Assembly: GCF_003096415.1 (NCBI RefSeq)
Contig: NZ_QEKH01000009.1
Coordinates: 62,001-126,000 of the forward strand
Length of the DNA stretch: 64,000 nt
Source of the DNA: Victivallis vadensis
GTDB taxonomy: Bacteria; Verrucomicrobiota; Lentisphaeria; Victivallales; Victivallaceae
Direction: 5' to 3'
Shown here: positions 31,895 through 40,313 of the stretch, in pieces
How positions within the stretch are numbered: the stretch's first letter is position 1
Layout: every line of letters starts with the position of its first letter
The notes under the pieces: model-generated
Told to the model about the DNA's origin: nothing
The model's database searches: none
Seen by the model: the letters and a program-made list of their open reading frames with translations, nothing else
Position numbers and translations under genes: made by a program

Positions 31895-32551
31895 TTATTT
31901 CCTGACCAGTTTTCGCATCAGCTTGCGGGCATAGGCGATATGCTCGGCGAGCAGCTTGCGCGCCAGCTTCGGATTACCCGCTTCGATCGCATCGACGATC
32001 CGCTCGTGTTCAAGATCGATATCGTGCCTGTTGAAGTTCGGCCGGTCTTTCAGCAGGTAACGGGTCACGTTGAACACGGTGGAAAGCACCAGATAGTTAT
32101 GCACGAGCGCCTGAAGCGTTTCCGAGCCGCAGCTGTCGCAGATCAGCGCGTGGAACTGCCGATCGCCGGTATCCGTTTCATCGAGGTTCGCGGCGTGGCG
32201 GCGGCGGTCGCAGCAGCTGCGCAGTTCGGCGATCAGTTCCGGGGAAGCGCCGTTTTCGGCCAGTTTCGCGACAGCCAGTCCTTCGAGGGCTTCGCGGATT
32301 TCATACATATCGCAAAGCTCGTCCAGCGTGGGCGTGCGGATTTCATAGCCGGAGTTGGCGGTGGCATCGACCACGCCTTCGCGTTCAAGCCGGATCAGCG
32401 CTTCGCGCACCGGAGTGCGCGACACGTCATAGCGCCTGGCGAGGCTTTCGGTGGTCAACTTGTCACCGGGCAGGAAACTGCCCTGCTGCAGATCGTCCAG
32501 CAGCCGCTGGTGCACGAATTCGGCGGTGTTGCCGCGAGTCTTGGCGATCAT
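31895..32551 (-). CDS. FadR-type GntR regulator with FCD domain (NanR-like)
   Basis: The 218-residue protein has a winged helix-turn-helix (TTESLARRYDVSRTPVREALIRLEREG, about 34-60) and an alpha-helical FCD ligand domain. The FCD metal-binding His/Asp residues are spread through DRQFHALI, DLEHERIVDAI and EHIAYARK. ATG 32551 has AAAGGA upstream. It is divergent from nanA, and both promoters carry the same operator, so it probably represses nanA, the symporter and itself until the ligand (likely N-acetylneuraminate) is present. The ligand is inferred from context. Confidence 0.88.
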   Translation of the reverse strand: MIAKTRGNTAEFVHQRLLDDLQQGSFLPGDKLTTESLARRYDVSRTPVREALIRLEREGVVDATANSGYEIRTPTLDELCDMYEIREALEGLAVAKLAENGASPELIAELRSCCDRRRHAANLDETDTGDRQFHALICDSCGSETLQALVHNYLVLSTVFNVTRYLLKDRPNFNRHDIDLEHERIVDAIEAGNPKLARKLLAEHIAYARKLMRKLVRK

Positions 32552-32590
32552 TCTGGAATCCTTTCGGCTTAATCGTTCTTCACAATTCTA

Positions 32591-32619
32591 ATTATACCAA
32601 ACTGTATCCAATTTGTCAA
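32591..32619 (-). promoter_or_regulatory. promoter and operator of the FCD-GntR gene
   Basis: On the minus strand a perfect TTGACA (32619-32614), a 17-nt spacer and a perfect TATAAT (32596-32591). The operator TATAC-N6-GTATC (32593-32608) overlaps the -10 and spacer, and is the mirror image of the site in front of nanA. Confidence 0.8.
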
Positions 32620-32669
32620 TAGCATTTATAAAAAAATTAGAAATATTTTCATTATTTGAACATATCCTC

Positions 32670-32698
32670 TTGACATTTTGTATACAGTTTGGTATAAT
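32670..32698 (+). promoter_or_regulatory. promoter and operator of nanA
   Basis: TTGACA (32670-32675), 17 nt and TATAAT (32693-32698) form a full-consensus promoter. The perfect inverted repeat TATAC-AGTTTG-GTATA (32681-32696) covers the spacer and -10. The two operators on the divergent promoters share the same N6 core in opposite orientation. Confidence 0.83.
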
Positions 32699-32750
32699 AG
32701 AGAGCAAGGAACTTTCCCCAAACACAACATCTGACAGGAGTTTTCCCATC

Positions 32751-33659
32751 ATGACGACCCGAATTTTCAAGGGACTGGTCGCGGCGTCCTACACGCCGAT
32801 GCACGAAGATGAATCCATTGCGCCGGAGGTGATCGCGCCGCTGGTCGATTACGCGGTGCGGCAGAGGTTCGCCGGATTGTTCGCGATCGGCTCCACCGGC
32901 GAATTTCCGTCGCTGACCATGCAGGAGCGCAAGACAGTGGCGGAAGTCTATATCCGCGAAGCGGCCGGACGCATCCCGGTGATCGTGAATGTCGGCTCCT
33001 GCAGCTTCCGCGAATCGGCGGAACTCGCGGCCCACGCCGCCGCGGCCGGAGCCGACGCGATCTGCGCGATCGCCCCTTTTTACTTCCGTCCCGAAACGGT
33101 GCGGGACCTCGCGGAGTTCATCAAGCGGATCGCCCCGGCCTGCGACGGCCGCCCGCTCTACCTCTATCACGCTCCCGGCATCACCGGCGTCAACCTGCCG
33201 ATGAGCGAATTCGTGAAGATCATGCTCGACGAGGTGCCGAACTTCGCCGGGATCAAGTTCACCAACGAGAACCTCTGCGAATTCGAGCGGTGCGCCGCAC
33301 TCGGCAAAGACCGTATCCAGATGATGTTCGGGCGGGATGAAATGCTGCTCGGCGCACTGGCGATGGGAGCGCAGGCCGGAGTCGGCACCACCTTCAACTA
33401 CCTGCCGAAAATCTACCGGGGCGTGATCGACGCCTTCGAGGCCGGAGACATGGAAAAAGCGCGCTCCTTCATGGAACTGTCCCACCGCGCGGTCGCGATT
33501 TCGGCCCGCTACGGGCTGGCTTCAATCAAGGTCTTCATGAAGTTCGCCGGAATCGACGCCGGGCCGATGCGCTCGCCGGTCGGACGGCTGAGCGCCGAAC
33601 AGGAAAACCGCTTCCGCCGGGAACTCTCCCTCGCGGGGCTTGACGGCTATATCGGCTGA
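32751..33659 (+). CDS. nanA: N-acetylneuraminate lyase / DapA-superfamily aldolase
   Basis: ATG 32751 follows CAGGAG by 10 nt. The 302-residue TIM-barrel protein has the carboxylate-binding GSTGE (47-51), the catalytic Tyr139 in YLYHAPG and the Schiff-base Lys169 in AGIKFTNENL. These match N-acetylneuraminate lyases, which split sialic acid into N-acetylmannosamine and pyruvate in the cytoplasm. The neighbouring NanR-like regulator, the symporter and the sialidase-like gene support this over dihydrodipicolinate synthase. nanE, nanK, nagA and nagB are not in the window. Confidence 0.88.
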   Translation: MTTRIFKGLVAASYTPMHEDESIAPEVIAPLVDYAVRQRFAGLFAIGSTGEFPSLTMQERKTVAEVYIREAAGRIPVIVNVGSCSFRESAELAAHAAAAGADAICAIAPFYFRPETVRDLAEFIKRIAPACDGRPLYLYHAPGITGVNLPMSEFVKIMLDEVPNFAGIKFTNENLCEFERCAALGKDRIQMMFGRDEMLLGALAMGAQAGVGTTFNYLPKIYRGVIDAFEAGDMEKARSFMELSHRAVAISARYGLASIKVFMKFAGIDAGPMRSPVGRLSAEQENRFRRELSLAGLDGYIG

Positions 33660-33679
33660 ACGCCGGAAAGGGAGGAACG

Positions 33680-35215
33680 ATGAACCTGATCGACTATGCG
33701 GTGATCGCGCTCTATCTGCTGCTGAGCCTTGCGCTCGGCTGCCGGGTCGGCCATAAACAGAAAAACACCGAGGATTATTTCCTCTCCGGCCGCCGGATGA
33801 AGTGGTGGCCGATCGCGATCGCGCTGTTCGCGTCGCTGTTCAGTTCGATCAGCTACATCGCCATGCCGGGCGAGGCGTACAACTACGGCTGCACGATGCT
33901 GCTGCTCGGGCTGACCGGAGTGATCGCACTGCCGGTGATGCTGTTCGTTTTCCTGAAATTCTTCTACAATATGAAGCTGTGGACGGTCAACGAATACCTT
34001 GAAAACCGCTTCTCCACCACCGTACGGGTGATCTGCGGCGGGCTGTTTCTCGCGGCCCGCTGCTTCTATCTCGGCGTAGTGCTCTACGCGACCGCGATGC
34101 TGCTGGCGAACTCCTTCGGGATTTCGCCGTGGGCGGGGATTCTGGTGGTCGGCATCGTTTCGACGGTCTACACCTATTTCGGCGGCATGGAGGCGGTGAT
34201 CTGGACCGACGTGATGCAGTTCATCGTGCTGATGGGCGGAATCCTGTTGGTGATCGGCATGGTCGCGTGGGAGACTCCCGGCGGCGTCGGCGGCATCTGG
34301 AACATCGCCGCCGAACATGGCCGCACCTTCAACATCGGCCCCGGCTCCGGTTTCTGGGACCCCAGCATGACGCAGCGGATCACTTTCTGGCCGATCCTGA
34401 TCGGGCTGCCCTTCGCGCTGTTTCTGCCGGCGGTCGACCAGGTGAATCTGCAGCGGTGCATGACCTGCCGGGACTTCCGGGAAGTGGCGCGCGCGGTCTC
34501 GTGGTCCACGCTCGGCAACTGGCCGATCTGCTTTATCTTCTACTTCGCCGGGCTGGCGGTGTTCGCCTACTACCGGGTGCTCCATCCCGCGCTGGGCGAA
34601 GGGCTGAACGGCGACGACGCCTTCTGCCGCTTCATCTCCACCGAACTGCCGGTAGGGGCGCGCGGCGTGCTGGTCGCCGGAGTGCTGGCGGCAGTGATGT
34701 CCACGATCAGCGCAGTCGAAAATTCACTCGCGACAGTCTGGATCAAGGACGTCTACCAACGCGTGCTGCGCCCCGGCCGCGAAGACCTCCATTACATGAA
34801 AGCCGCCAAACTGACCACCCTGCTGCTCGGCGCATTCGCCTGCGCCTTCGGAATCACCGTGCTGGTGGTCTTCAACGGGCGGAACATCCCCCTCCTTGAG
34901 GTATCGAACGTGATCCTCGGAATGCTCGGCACCTTCTCCGGCATGATCTTCGCCCTCGGACTGCTGACCTACCGCACCAATTCCGGAGGGATGATCGCCG
35001 GAATCATCGCCGGAGTGCCGGTCACGGTCTACACCTACGTTTTCCGCTATCTGCTGGCCCCGCCGGACGAACGGATGAGTTTCCTGCTGATCAGCCTCTA
35101 TCCGATGGCGACAATCCTGCTCGTCGGTTATCTCTGGAGCCTCGCCGCCGGAGGCGCCGCCCCCGGAAGCGGCAAATATGTGATCTGGAGCCGCTGGTTC
35201 CCCAGAAACGAATAA
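33680..35215 (+). CDS. sodium:solute symporter (SSS family), probable sialic acid transporter
   Basis: The 511-residue protein has about 13 membrane segments and SSS family landmarks: an N-terminal NTEDYFLSGRRMKWWPI block, SSISYIAMPGEAY, a YTYFGGMEAVIWTDVMQF segment and the LFLPAVDQVNLQRCMTCRD loop. It lies 20 nt after nanA and is very likely co-transcribed, so it probably imports N-acetylneuraminate with sodium, as SiaT/NanT-type SSS carriers do. Substrate is inferred from context. A repeat arm begins 4 nt after its stop codon. Confidence 0.88.
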   Translation: MNLIDYAVIALYLLLSLALGCRVGHKQKNTEDYFLSGRRMKWWPIAIALFASLFSSISYIAMPGEAYNYGCTMLLLGLTGVIALPVMLFVFLKFFYNMKLWTVNEYLENRFSTTVRVICGGLFLAARCFYLGVVLYATAMLLANSFGISPWAGILVVGIVSTVYTYFGGMEAVIWTDVMQFIVLMGGILLVIGMVAWETPGGVGGIWNIAAEHGRTFNIGPGSGFWDPSMTQRITFWPILIGLPFALFLPAVDQVNLQRCMTCRDFREVARAVSWSTLGNWPICFIFYFAGLAVFAYYRVLHPALGEGLNGDDAFCRFISTELPVGARGVLVAGVLAAVMSTISAVENSLATVWIKDVYQRVLRPGREDLHYMKAAKLTTLLLGAFACAFGITVLVVFNGRNIPLLEVSNVILGMLGTFSGMIFALGLLTYRTNSGGMIAGIIAGVPVTVYTYVFRYLLAPPDERMSFLLISLYPMATILLVGYLWSLAAGGAAPGSGKYVIWSRWFPRNE

Positions 35216-35219
35216 CCGC

Positions 35220-35512
35220 GCCCGGGATTTCGCCTTCGGCGGGCAGGGCGCTTCGCCCCTGCACCCCGACCGGCAAGGTGCCGGCGCCGAATACTTGAGA
35301 TCCGGGAAAACCGTTCCGGTTTCCCCTCCGGGAGGGGGAGGCTCCGGTAGAAACAGGCAAGGTTGTACAGGAGCGGCACACCGCTCCGGTCGGCGACCGC
35401 GTCGGCTTTTTTGCCGACGCCGGGCACTCCCTGCGCCTGCTGCCGCCGGAGGTCACGCTCGGAACGGCTATATGCTGACCAGATGATGTGAAGTTACCCT
35501 GATGGAGGCTGA
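35220..35512 (+). repeat. structured inverted-repeat element, left arm (E3)
   Basis: Hairpins in order: 35243-35262 (GCAGGGCG-CTT-CGCCCCTGC), 35270-35284 (CCGGCA-AGG-TGCCGG), a GGGAAAACCG-TTC-CGGTTTCCC stem, 35370-35387 (GGAGCGG-CACA-CCGCTCC) and 35399-35420 (GCGTCGGC-TTTTTT-GCCGACGC). The arm starts 4 nt after the symporter stop. It matches the reverse complement of 35637-35933 along nearly its whole length. The 124-bp centre (35513-35636) holds a short ACAGGCGAG/CTCGCCTGT inverted repeat and no gene. Confidence 0.85.
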
Positions 35513-35636
35513 ACTCTACTTGTCTTTCACTACAGGCGAGGTCCGGTAAGGCTCGCACTCCAAGATGCTCGCCTGTGATATCATAATTGCATTGTTGCCT
35601 GACCTCACCTTGCCTATACCGGCAGATAAATTCTTA

Positions 35637-35933
35637 TCAGCCTCCATCAGGGTATCTGTCTATTACCCGGTCAGCATCTGGAGGTTCCGAGCGTGACCTC
35701 CGGCGGCAGCAGGCGCAGGAAGTGCCTAAAGCCTGCAAAAAAGCAGGCTTTGCGCCGACCGGAGCGGTGTGCCGCTCCTGTATAACCATGCCTGTCTCCA
35801 TCAGGGCCTCCCCCACCCGGAGGGAAAACCGTTCCGGTTTTCCCGGATCTCAAGTATTCGGCGCCGGCACCTTGCCGGTCGGGTTCCAAGGGCGAAGCGC
35901 CTTGGTCGCTCCGAAAGGAGCGAAATCCCAGGC
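35637..35933 (-). repeat. structured inverted-repeat element, right arm (E4)
   Basis: This is the reverse-complement counterpart of E3 and abuts the stop codon of the DUF486 gene, reading away from it. The same hairpin series is kept, but several stems have different sequences: 35728-35751 pairs AAAGCCTGC with GCAGGCTTT around six A/T bases where E3 has GCGTCGGC/GCCGACGC, and 35886-35905 pairs CCAAGG with CCTTGG where E3 has GCAGG/CCTGC. The CGGCA-N3-TGCCG hairpin is at 35864-35878. Confidence 0.85.
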
Positions 35934-36284
35934 TCAGCCGCGGAAGATGAAGAAGACCGCGCCGGCGATGCAGAGCGCGGCGTAGAGGTAGTTCCACGAC
36001 AGCCCCTCTTTCATATAGAAAATCGAGAACGGCACGAACACGCTCAGCGCGATCACCTCCTGCAGAATTTTCAACTGGCCGAGCGAGAGCGCGGTGTGGC
36101 CGATCCGGTTGGCGGGGACCTGAAGCAGATATTCGAACAACGCGATGCCCCAGCTGACGAGCGCGGCGATGTACCACACGCGGTTCGACAGGTTTTTCAG
36201 GTGGCCGTACCAGGCGAACGTCATAAAGACATTCGACAATAACAGCAATCCGACGGTCTTGACGACAGGATGAAGTGTAAGCAT
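35934..36284 (-). CDS. DUF486 (DMT-superfamily) small membrane protein
   Basis: I chose ATG 36284 (MLTLHPVVKTVGLLLLSN), where the family normally begins; an upstream TTG overlapping the previous stop is possible. The 116-residue protein has four hydrophobic segments and the DUF486 signatures NVFMTFAWYGHLKNLSNR, SWGIALFEYLLQVPANRIG and LKILQEVI, and ends ...GAVFFIFRG. Function is unknown, although DUF486 belongs to the drug/metabolite transporter superfamily. The length is typical. Confidence 0.9.
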   Translation of the reverse strand: MLTLHPVVKTVGLLLLSNVFMTFAWYGHLKNLSNRVWYIAALVSWGIALFEYLLQVPANRIGHTALSLGQLKILQEVIALSVFVPFSIFYMKEGLSWNYLYAALCIAGAVFFIFRG

Positions 36285-36331
36285 ATTTTCTGAATTCCAA
36301 CGCAAGAAAAGACGAAATACAATACTTCCGG

Positions 36332-37528
36332 TCAACGGCGGCGGCGACGGCGGTTTCCGGTCAATGCGGCGGAAAGCGCCCTTTCGGCGGCGGTCAGCTC
36401 CTCCAGCAACGCTTCGCGGACCGGAAGCGCAGCATCCTGAAATTCTTCCCCATATTCCAGCAGCAGTCCGGCACGGGCCACCAGCCGCTCCGAAATCGGT
36501 TCCGCCGCCGCGAAATGCGGCAGCCGGAAACGTTCCAGGTACTCTCCGGCCCGCCGGCCGCAGCCGACGCCGATCGCGGGGATCAGCTTATTCAGCCCCA
36601 GCAGGATCACCGGGAAACTGTTCCCGATCACGAGATCGCAGCAGCCGAGCCCCCCCAGCAGCTCCTCCACGGAATGAAATTCGCCGATGCGTGCCACTTC
36701 ATCCGCGCGCGCCATGCCGGAACGCAGCTTTTCCAGCCGGGAACGCCCCTCCGGCGACTCCGCCACCAGCAGGAAACGCACCTTCAGTTCTTCCGCCATC
36801 CGCTCCAGCAACGCACCCGTTCCGGGCGGAATCGCCTCCCTCCCGCCGAAAGCCACCGCAGCCATCCGCCCCTCCCGGATCAGGAACTCATCCGACGGCA
36901 GCACCGCCGACGTGGCCAGCAGCAACGAATCGGCGCCGGCAATTCCATTGACGCCGCGCTGATACCGGCGCAGCTCTTCCAGAGACGGCGCATCCGCAGC
37001 AGCCGCGAACCGGCAGGTACGCAAACCGTGCTCCAGACAGTGACGGGCCCGGGCCTGCTTCCGTTCGCCGAACCGCCGGAAAAAGGAGAGCCCCGCCAGC
37101 TTCGCCAGCCGGGAAAACACTCCGCCCCTTCCGCGCTCTGCTCCGCTTTCCGCCGTCGCACCCCGTTCGAGGCCGACACCCCACACAAACGCGGCCACCC
37201 CGTGATGCGACGCGAACTCCAGCAGCTCCGCGCCGGGCATCAGCTCACCGCCCGAAACCGGAGTTCCGATCCAGCCGAAAGCATCATACTGCCGGATCGT
37301 CTCGCGCAACTGTTCCACCGGCACTCCGCCGGGAAAACCGTAAGCGGGGACACCGTTCTCCCCCGCAATATGCAGTTCCGCTTTCGGAAATACCCGCCGC
37401 AGCGACTCCGCCGCATACCGCAACTCCGCCGCCTTCACCATATCACCGGCCGGGAACACGCCTCCCAGCAATATCTTTTTCGCCGCTTCCGGCTTCTCCC
37501 TCCGGGACGGAGGATTGGCTCTTCTCAT
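36332..37528 (-). CDS. polysaccharide pyruvyl transferase-like protein (tentative)
   Basis: The 398-residue cytosolic protein begins with Arg/Lys-rich residues and then KKILLGGVFPAGDMVKAAELRYAAESL, compatible with a Rossmann-like nucleotide fold. The C-terminal part has CDLVIGNSFPVILLGLNKLIPAIGVGCGRRAGEYLERF, which recalls the LHxxILA..P.I.I.Y motif region of CsaB/WcaK-type pyruvyl transferases. The match is weak, with no clear His, and the call stays tentative. It ends with a run of Arg residues. It begins 1 nt after the hybrid kinase stop, so they are co-transcribed. Confidence 0.45.
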   Translation of the reverse strand: MRRANPPSRREKPEAAKKILLGGVFPAGDMVKAAELRYAAESLRRVFPKAELHIAGENGVPAYGFPGGVPVEQLRETIRQYDAFGWIGTPVSGGELMPGAELLEFASHHGVAAFVWGVGLERGATAESGAERGRGGVFSRLAKLAGLSFFRRFGERKQARARHCLEHGLRTCRFAAAADAPSLEELRRYQRGVNGIAGADSLLLATSAVLPSDEFLIREGRMAAVAFGGREAIPPGTGALLERMAEELKVRFLLVAESPEGRSRLEKLRSGMARADEVARIGEFHSVEELLGGLGCCDLVIGNSFPVILLGLNKLIPAIGVGCGRRAGEYLERFRLPHFAAAEPISERLVARAGLLLEYGEEFQDAALPVREALLEELTAAERALSAALTGNRRRRRR

Positions 37529-37529
37529 C

Positions 37530-40037
37530 TTATCTCTCCACCTTGACCAGGTTCAGAATCTTGTCAAGCTTTTCCAGCGTAATCGGCTTGAGCAGCAGTT
37601 GATCAAAGCTTGACAGGTCGAAATTGCACTGCGCCTCCGTATCCGCGGTGACCGCGACGAAAGGCATCATCTCACACCCCGGAATCTTCCGGACCTCCAC
37701 CGCGAATTCACAGCCGTTCATATTCGGCATCCAGATATCGGAAAACACCGCTTTGGGCCGATCGCCGGCCTGCAGCCGCGCCAATGCTTCAGCCGCACCG
37801 TCGAATACCACGCAATTCAGCTTCAGAGCGCGGAACATCGAAAGCATCACCTTGCGGTTCATCACCACATCGTCCACCACCCAGACTTCATCCAGCTGCC
37901 GCTCACCCGCGGGAAATTCCTCCGCGCTCACCACCGGAAGCGCCGCCACGCTTTCCGTCTCCCGGTATTCCACGCCCGAAAAGACGATCCGGAAACGGCT
38001 GCCCCGGCCCGGTTCACTCTCCAGCAGCACCTCGCCGTTCATCTTTTCCGCAAGCCGCCGGACGATCGCCAGGCCGAGGCCGGTTCCTTCCGAAGCATCC
38101 CCACCCGCATCTCCGGTCCGGGACTGCACAAACGGTTCGAAGATCTTCTTCTGGTCTTCCGGAGTGATGCCGGAACCGGTGTCGGTCACGGCGATCTCCA
38201 GCTCCGCCTGGTTTCCCGTTCCTTTCCGGACAGCGGCCATGACCGTGACCGACCCGGAAACAGTAAATTTGACCGCATTTCCAAGCAGGTTGTACAGAAT
38301 CTGCCGCAGGCGGCTCGCGCTGAAATGAAACTCAGGCAGAGAAGAGGGGATTTCCATACGCAGCGCCAGCTGCTTTTGGCGCAGCTGCGGCTCGAAGATC
38401 CGGCCGACATCGCCCAGAACCGTCTCCAGCCGGATCCAGCCATAGATGATTTCCAGTTTGTCGGCGTCGATTTTGGAAATTTCCAGCACGTCGTTGATCA
38501 ACGCCAGCAATGATTCGCCCGCGGCATTGATCGCCTCGACACTTTCGAGCGCTTCCGCCGGCAGCCCTTCGTTCTTCAGAATCTCACTGAAGCCGATGAT
38601 CGCATTCAACGGCGTGCGGATCTCATGGCTCATGGTGGCCAGGAAAGTGCTCTTGGCGCGGTTGGCGACTTCAGCCTCCTTCAGGCTGCCCCGGATCTTC
38701 GCCTCCGTCTCCTTGCGGTTGGTCACATCCACCAGAGTATGAATCACATTGATGATTTCACCGTCGTCGTCCAGCACCGGGACCGCGGACGCGATATAAC
38801 TGCGCCCGCCGATCTCCACATCGAGAACGGCGGGACGGCGGGTGCGGAAGCTCTCGGAGACCGGACATTTGTCGAAATCCGGCCCGCAGCCGCAGAAATT
38901 CTGATAGCACGGCTCCGCCAGCAGCTCCGCCTCGCTTTTCCCGGCGATCGCAGCCGCGGCGGGGTTCACCTTGATCAGGTGCTCCCGGCCGTCCAGCAGC
39001 ATGATCGCGGTATCGATATGGTCGATGATCATGCTCTTCTCGCGCTCACTGCGCTTGAGCTGCTCAAGGCTGCGCCGCTTTTCCGCCGCCAGCGACAGAA
39101 TCCGGGAGATCGCGACAATCGCCCGGTCCTCCATTTTGTTCAGCACCTCCTCGCCGCCGCGGAACAGCAGCACCGCAAAACCGTCCAGCCGCTCGCTGAC
39201 CCGGATGCCGGAAGCCAATGCCGACCGGAATCCCGGTCGCCCCGCCGCTCCGGTACAGAGCTGACGCAGCACCGGATCGGAAGAGGAGAGTACGCCGCCG
39301 CGCACCACCTCCCCCTTTTCCATCCGTTCCAGCCAGTCGCCGCCGGGAGCCAGCTCCAGGTGCTCCGGCAACTTCGCCGCATTGCCGGAACCGGCAGCCT
39401 GCCAGCCGTACTCCAGCACCGCCCGCCCTTCACCGGCTTCGAGGCGGTAAATGCCGCAGGCGTCGCCAAGCTCATGCGTCGAAACAATCCGCATCACCTC
39501 GTCCGTCACATCGGCGGTTCCGGAATCCGGAATCAGCGCCTCCAGGCAACGGTTGACCGTGCGTTCCAGATTCACATACCCTTCCAGCTGTTCGTGGAGC
39601 CGGTCGCGTTCTTCTTCAAGCTGCAGGTGTTCGGTGATGTCCACCGCCGCCATCGCCACCGCCGGCTTGCCGAATACGTTCGGATCAACGCCGGAAAAGC
39701 GCAGCCTCCACTGACGCCCTTCAAAACGGAGTTCGGCCAGGCGCGGATGCCCGGTCAGCAGCACATCGTCGATCGTGTAACGCAGATTGATGCCCGCCTC
39801 CTTCTCCAGCATCGCGGTATCCTCGAAGTCGGGGACCGGAAACCCATGCTCCTCCCGGGTGGTCACCTGCCGGAACAGCAGCCGCCCTTCCCCGTCGAAC
39901 AGCAGCATGGAAACCGGCATCAGGCGAAACAGCTCCCCGGTCCGGCGGCCGCGGCGCCGGCACACAAGCAAACACGCAACGACGCCGCCGGCGCCCAGAA
40001 GAATCACACCGGCCAGAGAACAGAGTAAAACGTGCAT
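37530..40037 (-). CDS. hybrid sensor histidine kinase/response regulator
   Basis: The 835-residue protein has one N-terminal membrane helix (about 5-27), a PAS-like domain (about 35-135), a GAF-like region (about 155-320), and a second PAS (about 330-440) with the Cys cluster CYQNFCGCGPDFDKC that might bind a metal or sense redox. HisKA has the H-box SHEIRTPLN (His471). HATPase has NAVKFT, DTGSGI and GTGLGLAIV. A C-terminal receiver has VVDD, phosphoacceptor Asp in FSDIWMPNMNG and Lys in LLKP. It should autophosphorylate and pass phosphate internally. The output partner is unknown, and the EPS region lies across a divergent gap. Confidence 0.92.
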   Translation of the reverse strand: MHVLLCSLAGVILLGAGGVVACLLVCRRRGRRTGELFRLMPVSMLLFDGEGRLLFRQVTTREEHGFPVPDFEDTAMLEKEAGINLRYTIDDVLLTGHPRLAELRFEGRQWRLRFSGVDPNVFGKPAVAMAAVDITEHLQLEEERDRLHEQLEGYVNLERTVNRCLEALIPDSGTADVTDEVMRIVSTHELGDACGIYRLEAGEGRAVLEYGWQAAGSGNAAKLPEHLELAPGGDWLERMEKGEVVRGGVLSSSDPVLRQLCTGAAGRPGFRSALASGIRVSERLDGFAVLLFRGGEEVLNKMEDRAIVAISRILSLAAEKRRSLEQLKRSEREKSMIIDHIDTAIMLLDGREHLIKVNPAAAAIAGKSEAELLAEPCYQNFCGCGPDFDKCPVSESFRTRRPAVLDVEIGGRSYIASAVPVLDDDGEIINVIHTLVDVTNRKETEAKIRGSLKEAEVANRAKSTFLATMSHEIRTPLNAIIGFSEILKNEGLPAEALESVEAINAAGESLLALINDVLEISKIDADKLEIIYGWIRLETVLGDVGRIFEPQLRQKQLALRMEIPSSLPEFHFSASRLRQILYNLLGNAVKFTVSGSVTVMAAVRKGTGNQAELEIAVTDTGSGITPEDQKKIFEPFVQSRTGDAGGDASEGTGLGLAIVRRLAEKMNGEVLLESEPGRGSRFRIVFSGVEYRETESVAALPVVSAEEFPAGERQLDEVWVVDDVVMNRKVMLSMFRALKLNCVVFDGAAEALARLQAGDRPKAVFSDIWMPNMNGCEFAVEVRKIPGCEMMPFVAVTADTEAQCNFDLSSFDQLLLKPITLEKLDKILNLVKVER

Positions 40038-40222
40038 TGGTCCGCCCCCGCAACAGAATTATTGACAGATGGATTCCCCCCGAAAAACAACTGCGATCTG
40101 TTTTCCCGATTTCCGGCGGTATCCGACATAACGATTCCGCGCCTAATATAGCATTCGCCTCGCACATATTCAACGTAAAAAAACAAATAAATCAAACCGC
40201 TTTATATTATCAATTTTTCCGC

Positions 40223-40251
40223 TTGATTTTTTCGGAATTTCATGCTATTAT
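40223..40251 (+). promoter_or_regulatory. promoter of the kinase-phosphodiesterase-flippase operon
   Basis: TTGATT (40223-40228), a 17-nt spacer and TATTAT (40246-40251) in an AT-rich gap. The ATG at 40242 falls inside the spacer, which argues that translation of the next gene begins at 40314. Confidence 0.55.
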
Positions 40252-40313
40252 ATAAAAATACAGGGCATGTTGAGCCTGCAACAAATTTCAGATTGGGGAA
40301 ATCAGGTCAGCCG

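Noticed and set aside
40242-40313. Upstream start for the atypical histidine kinase
   Set aside because: The ATG at 40242 lies inside the spacer of a good promoter and has no RBS.
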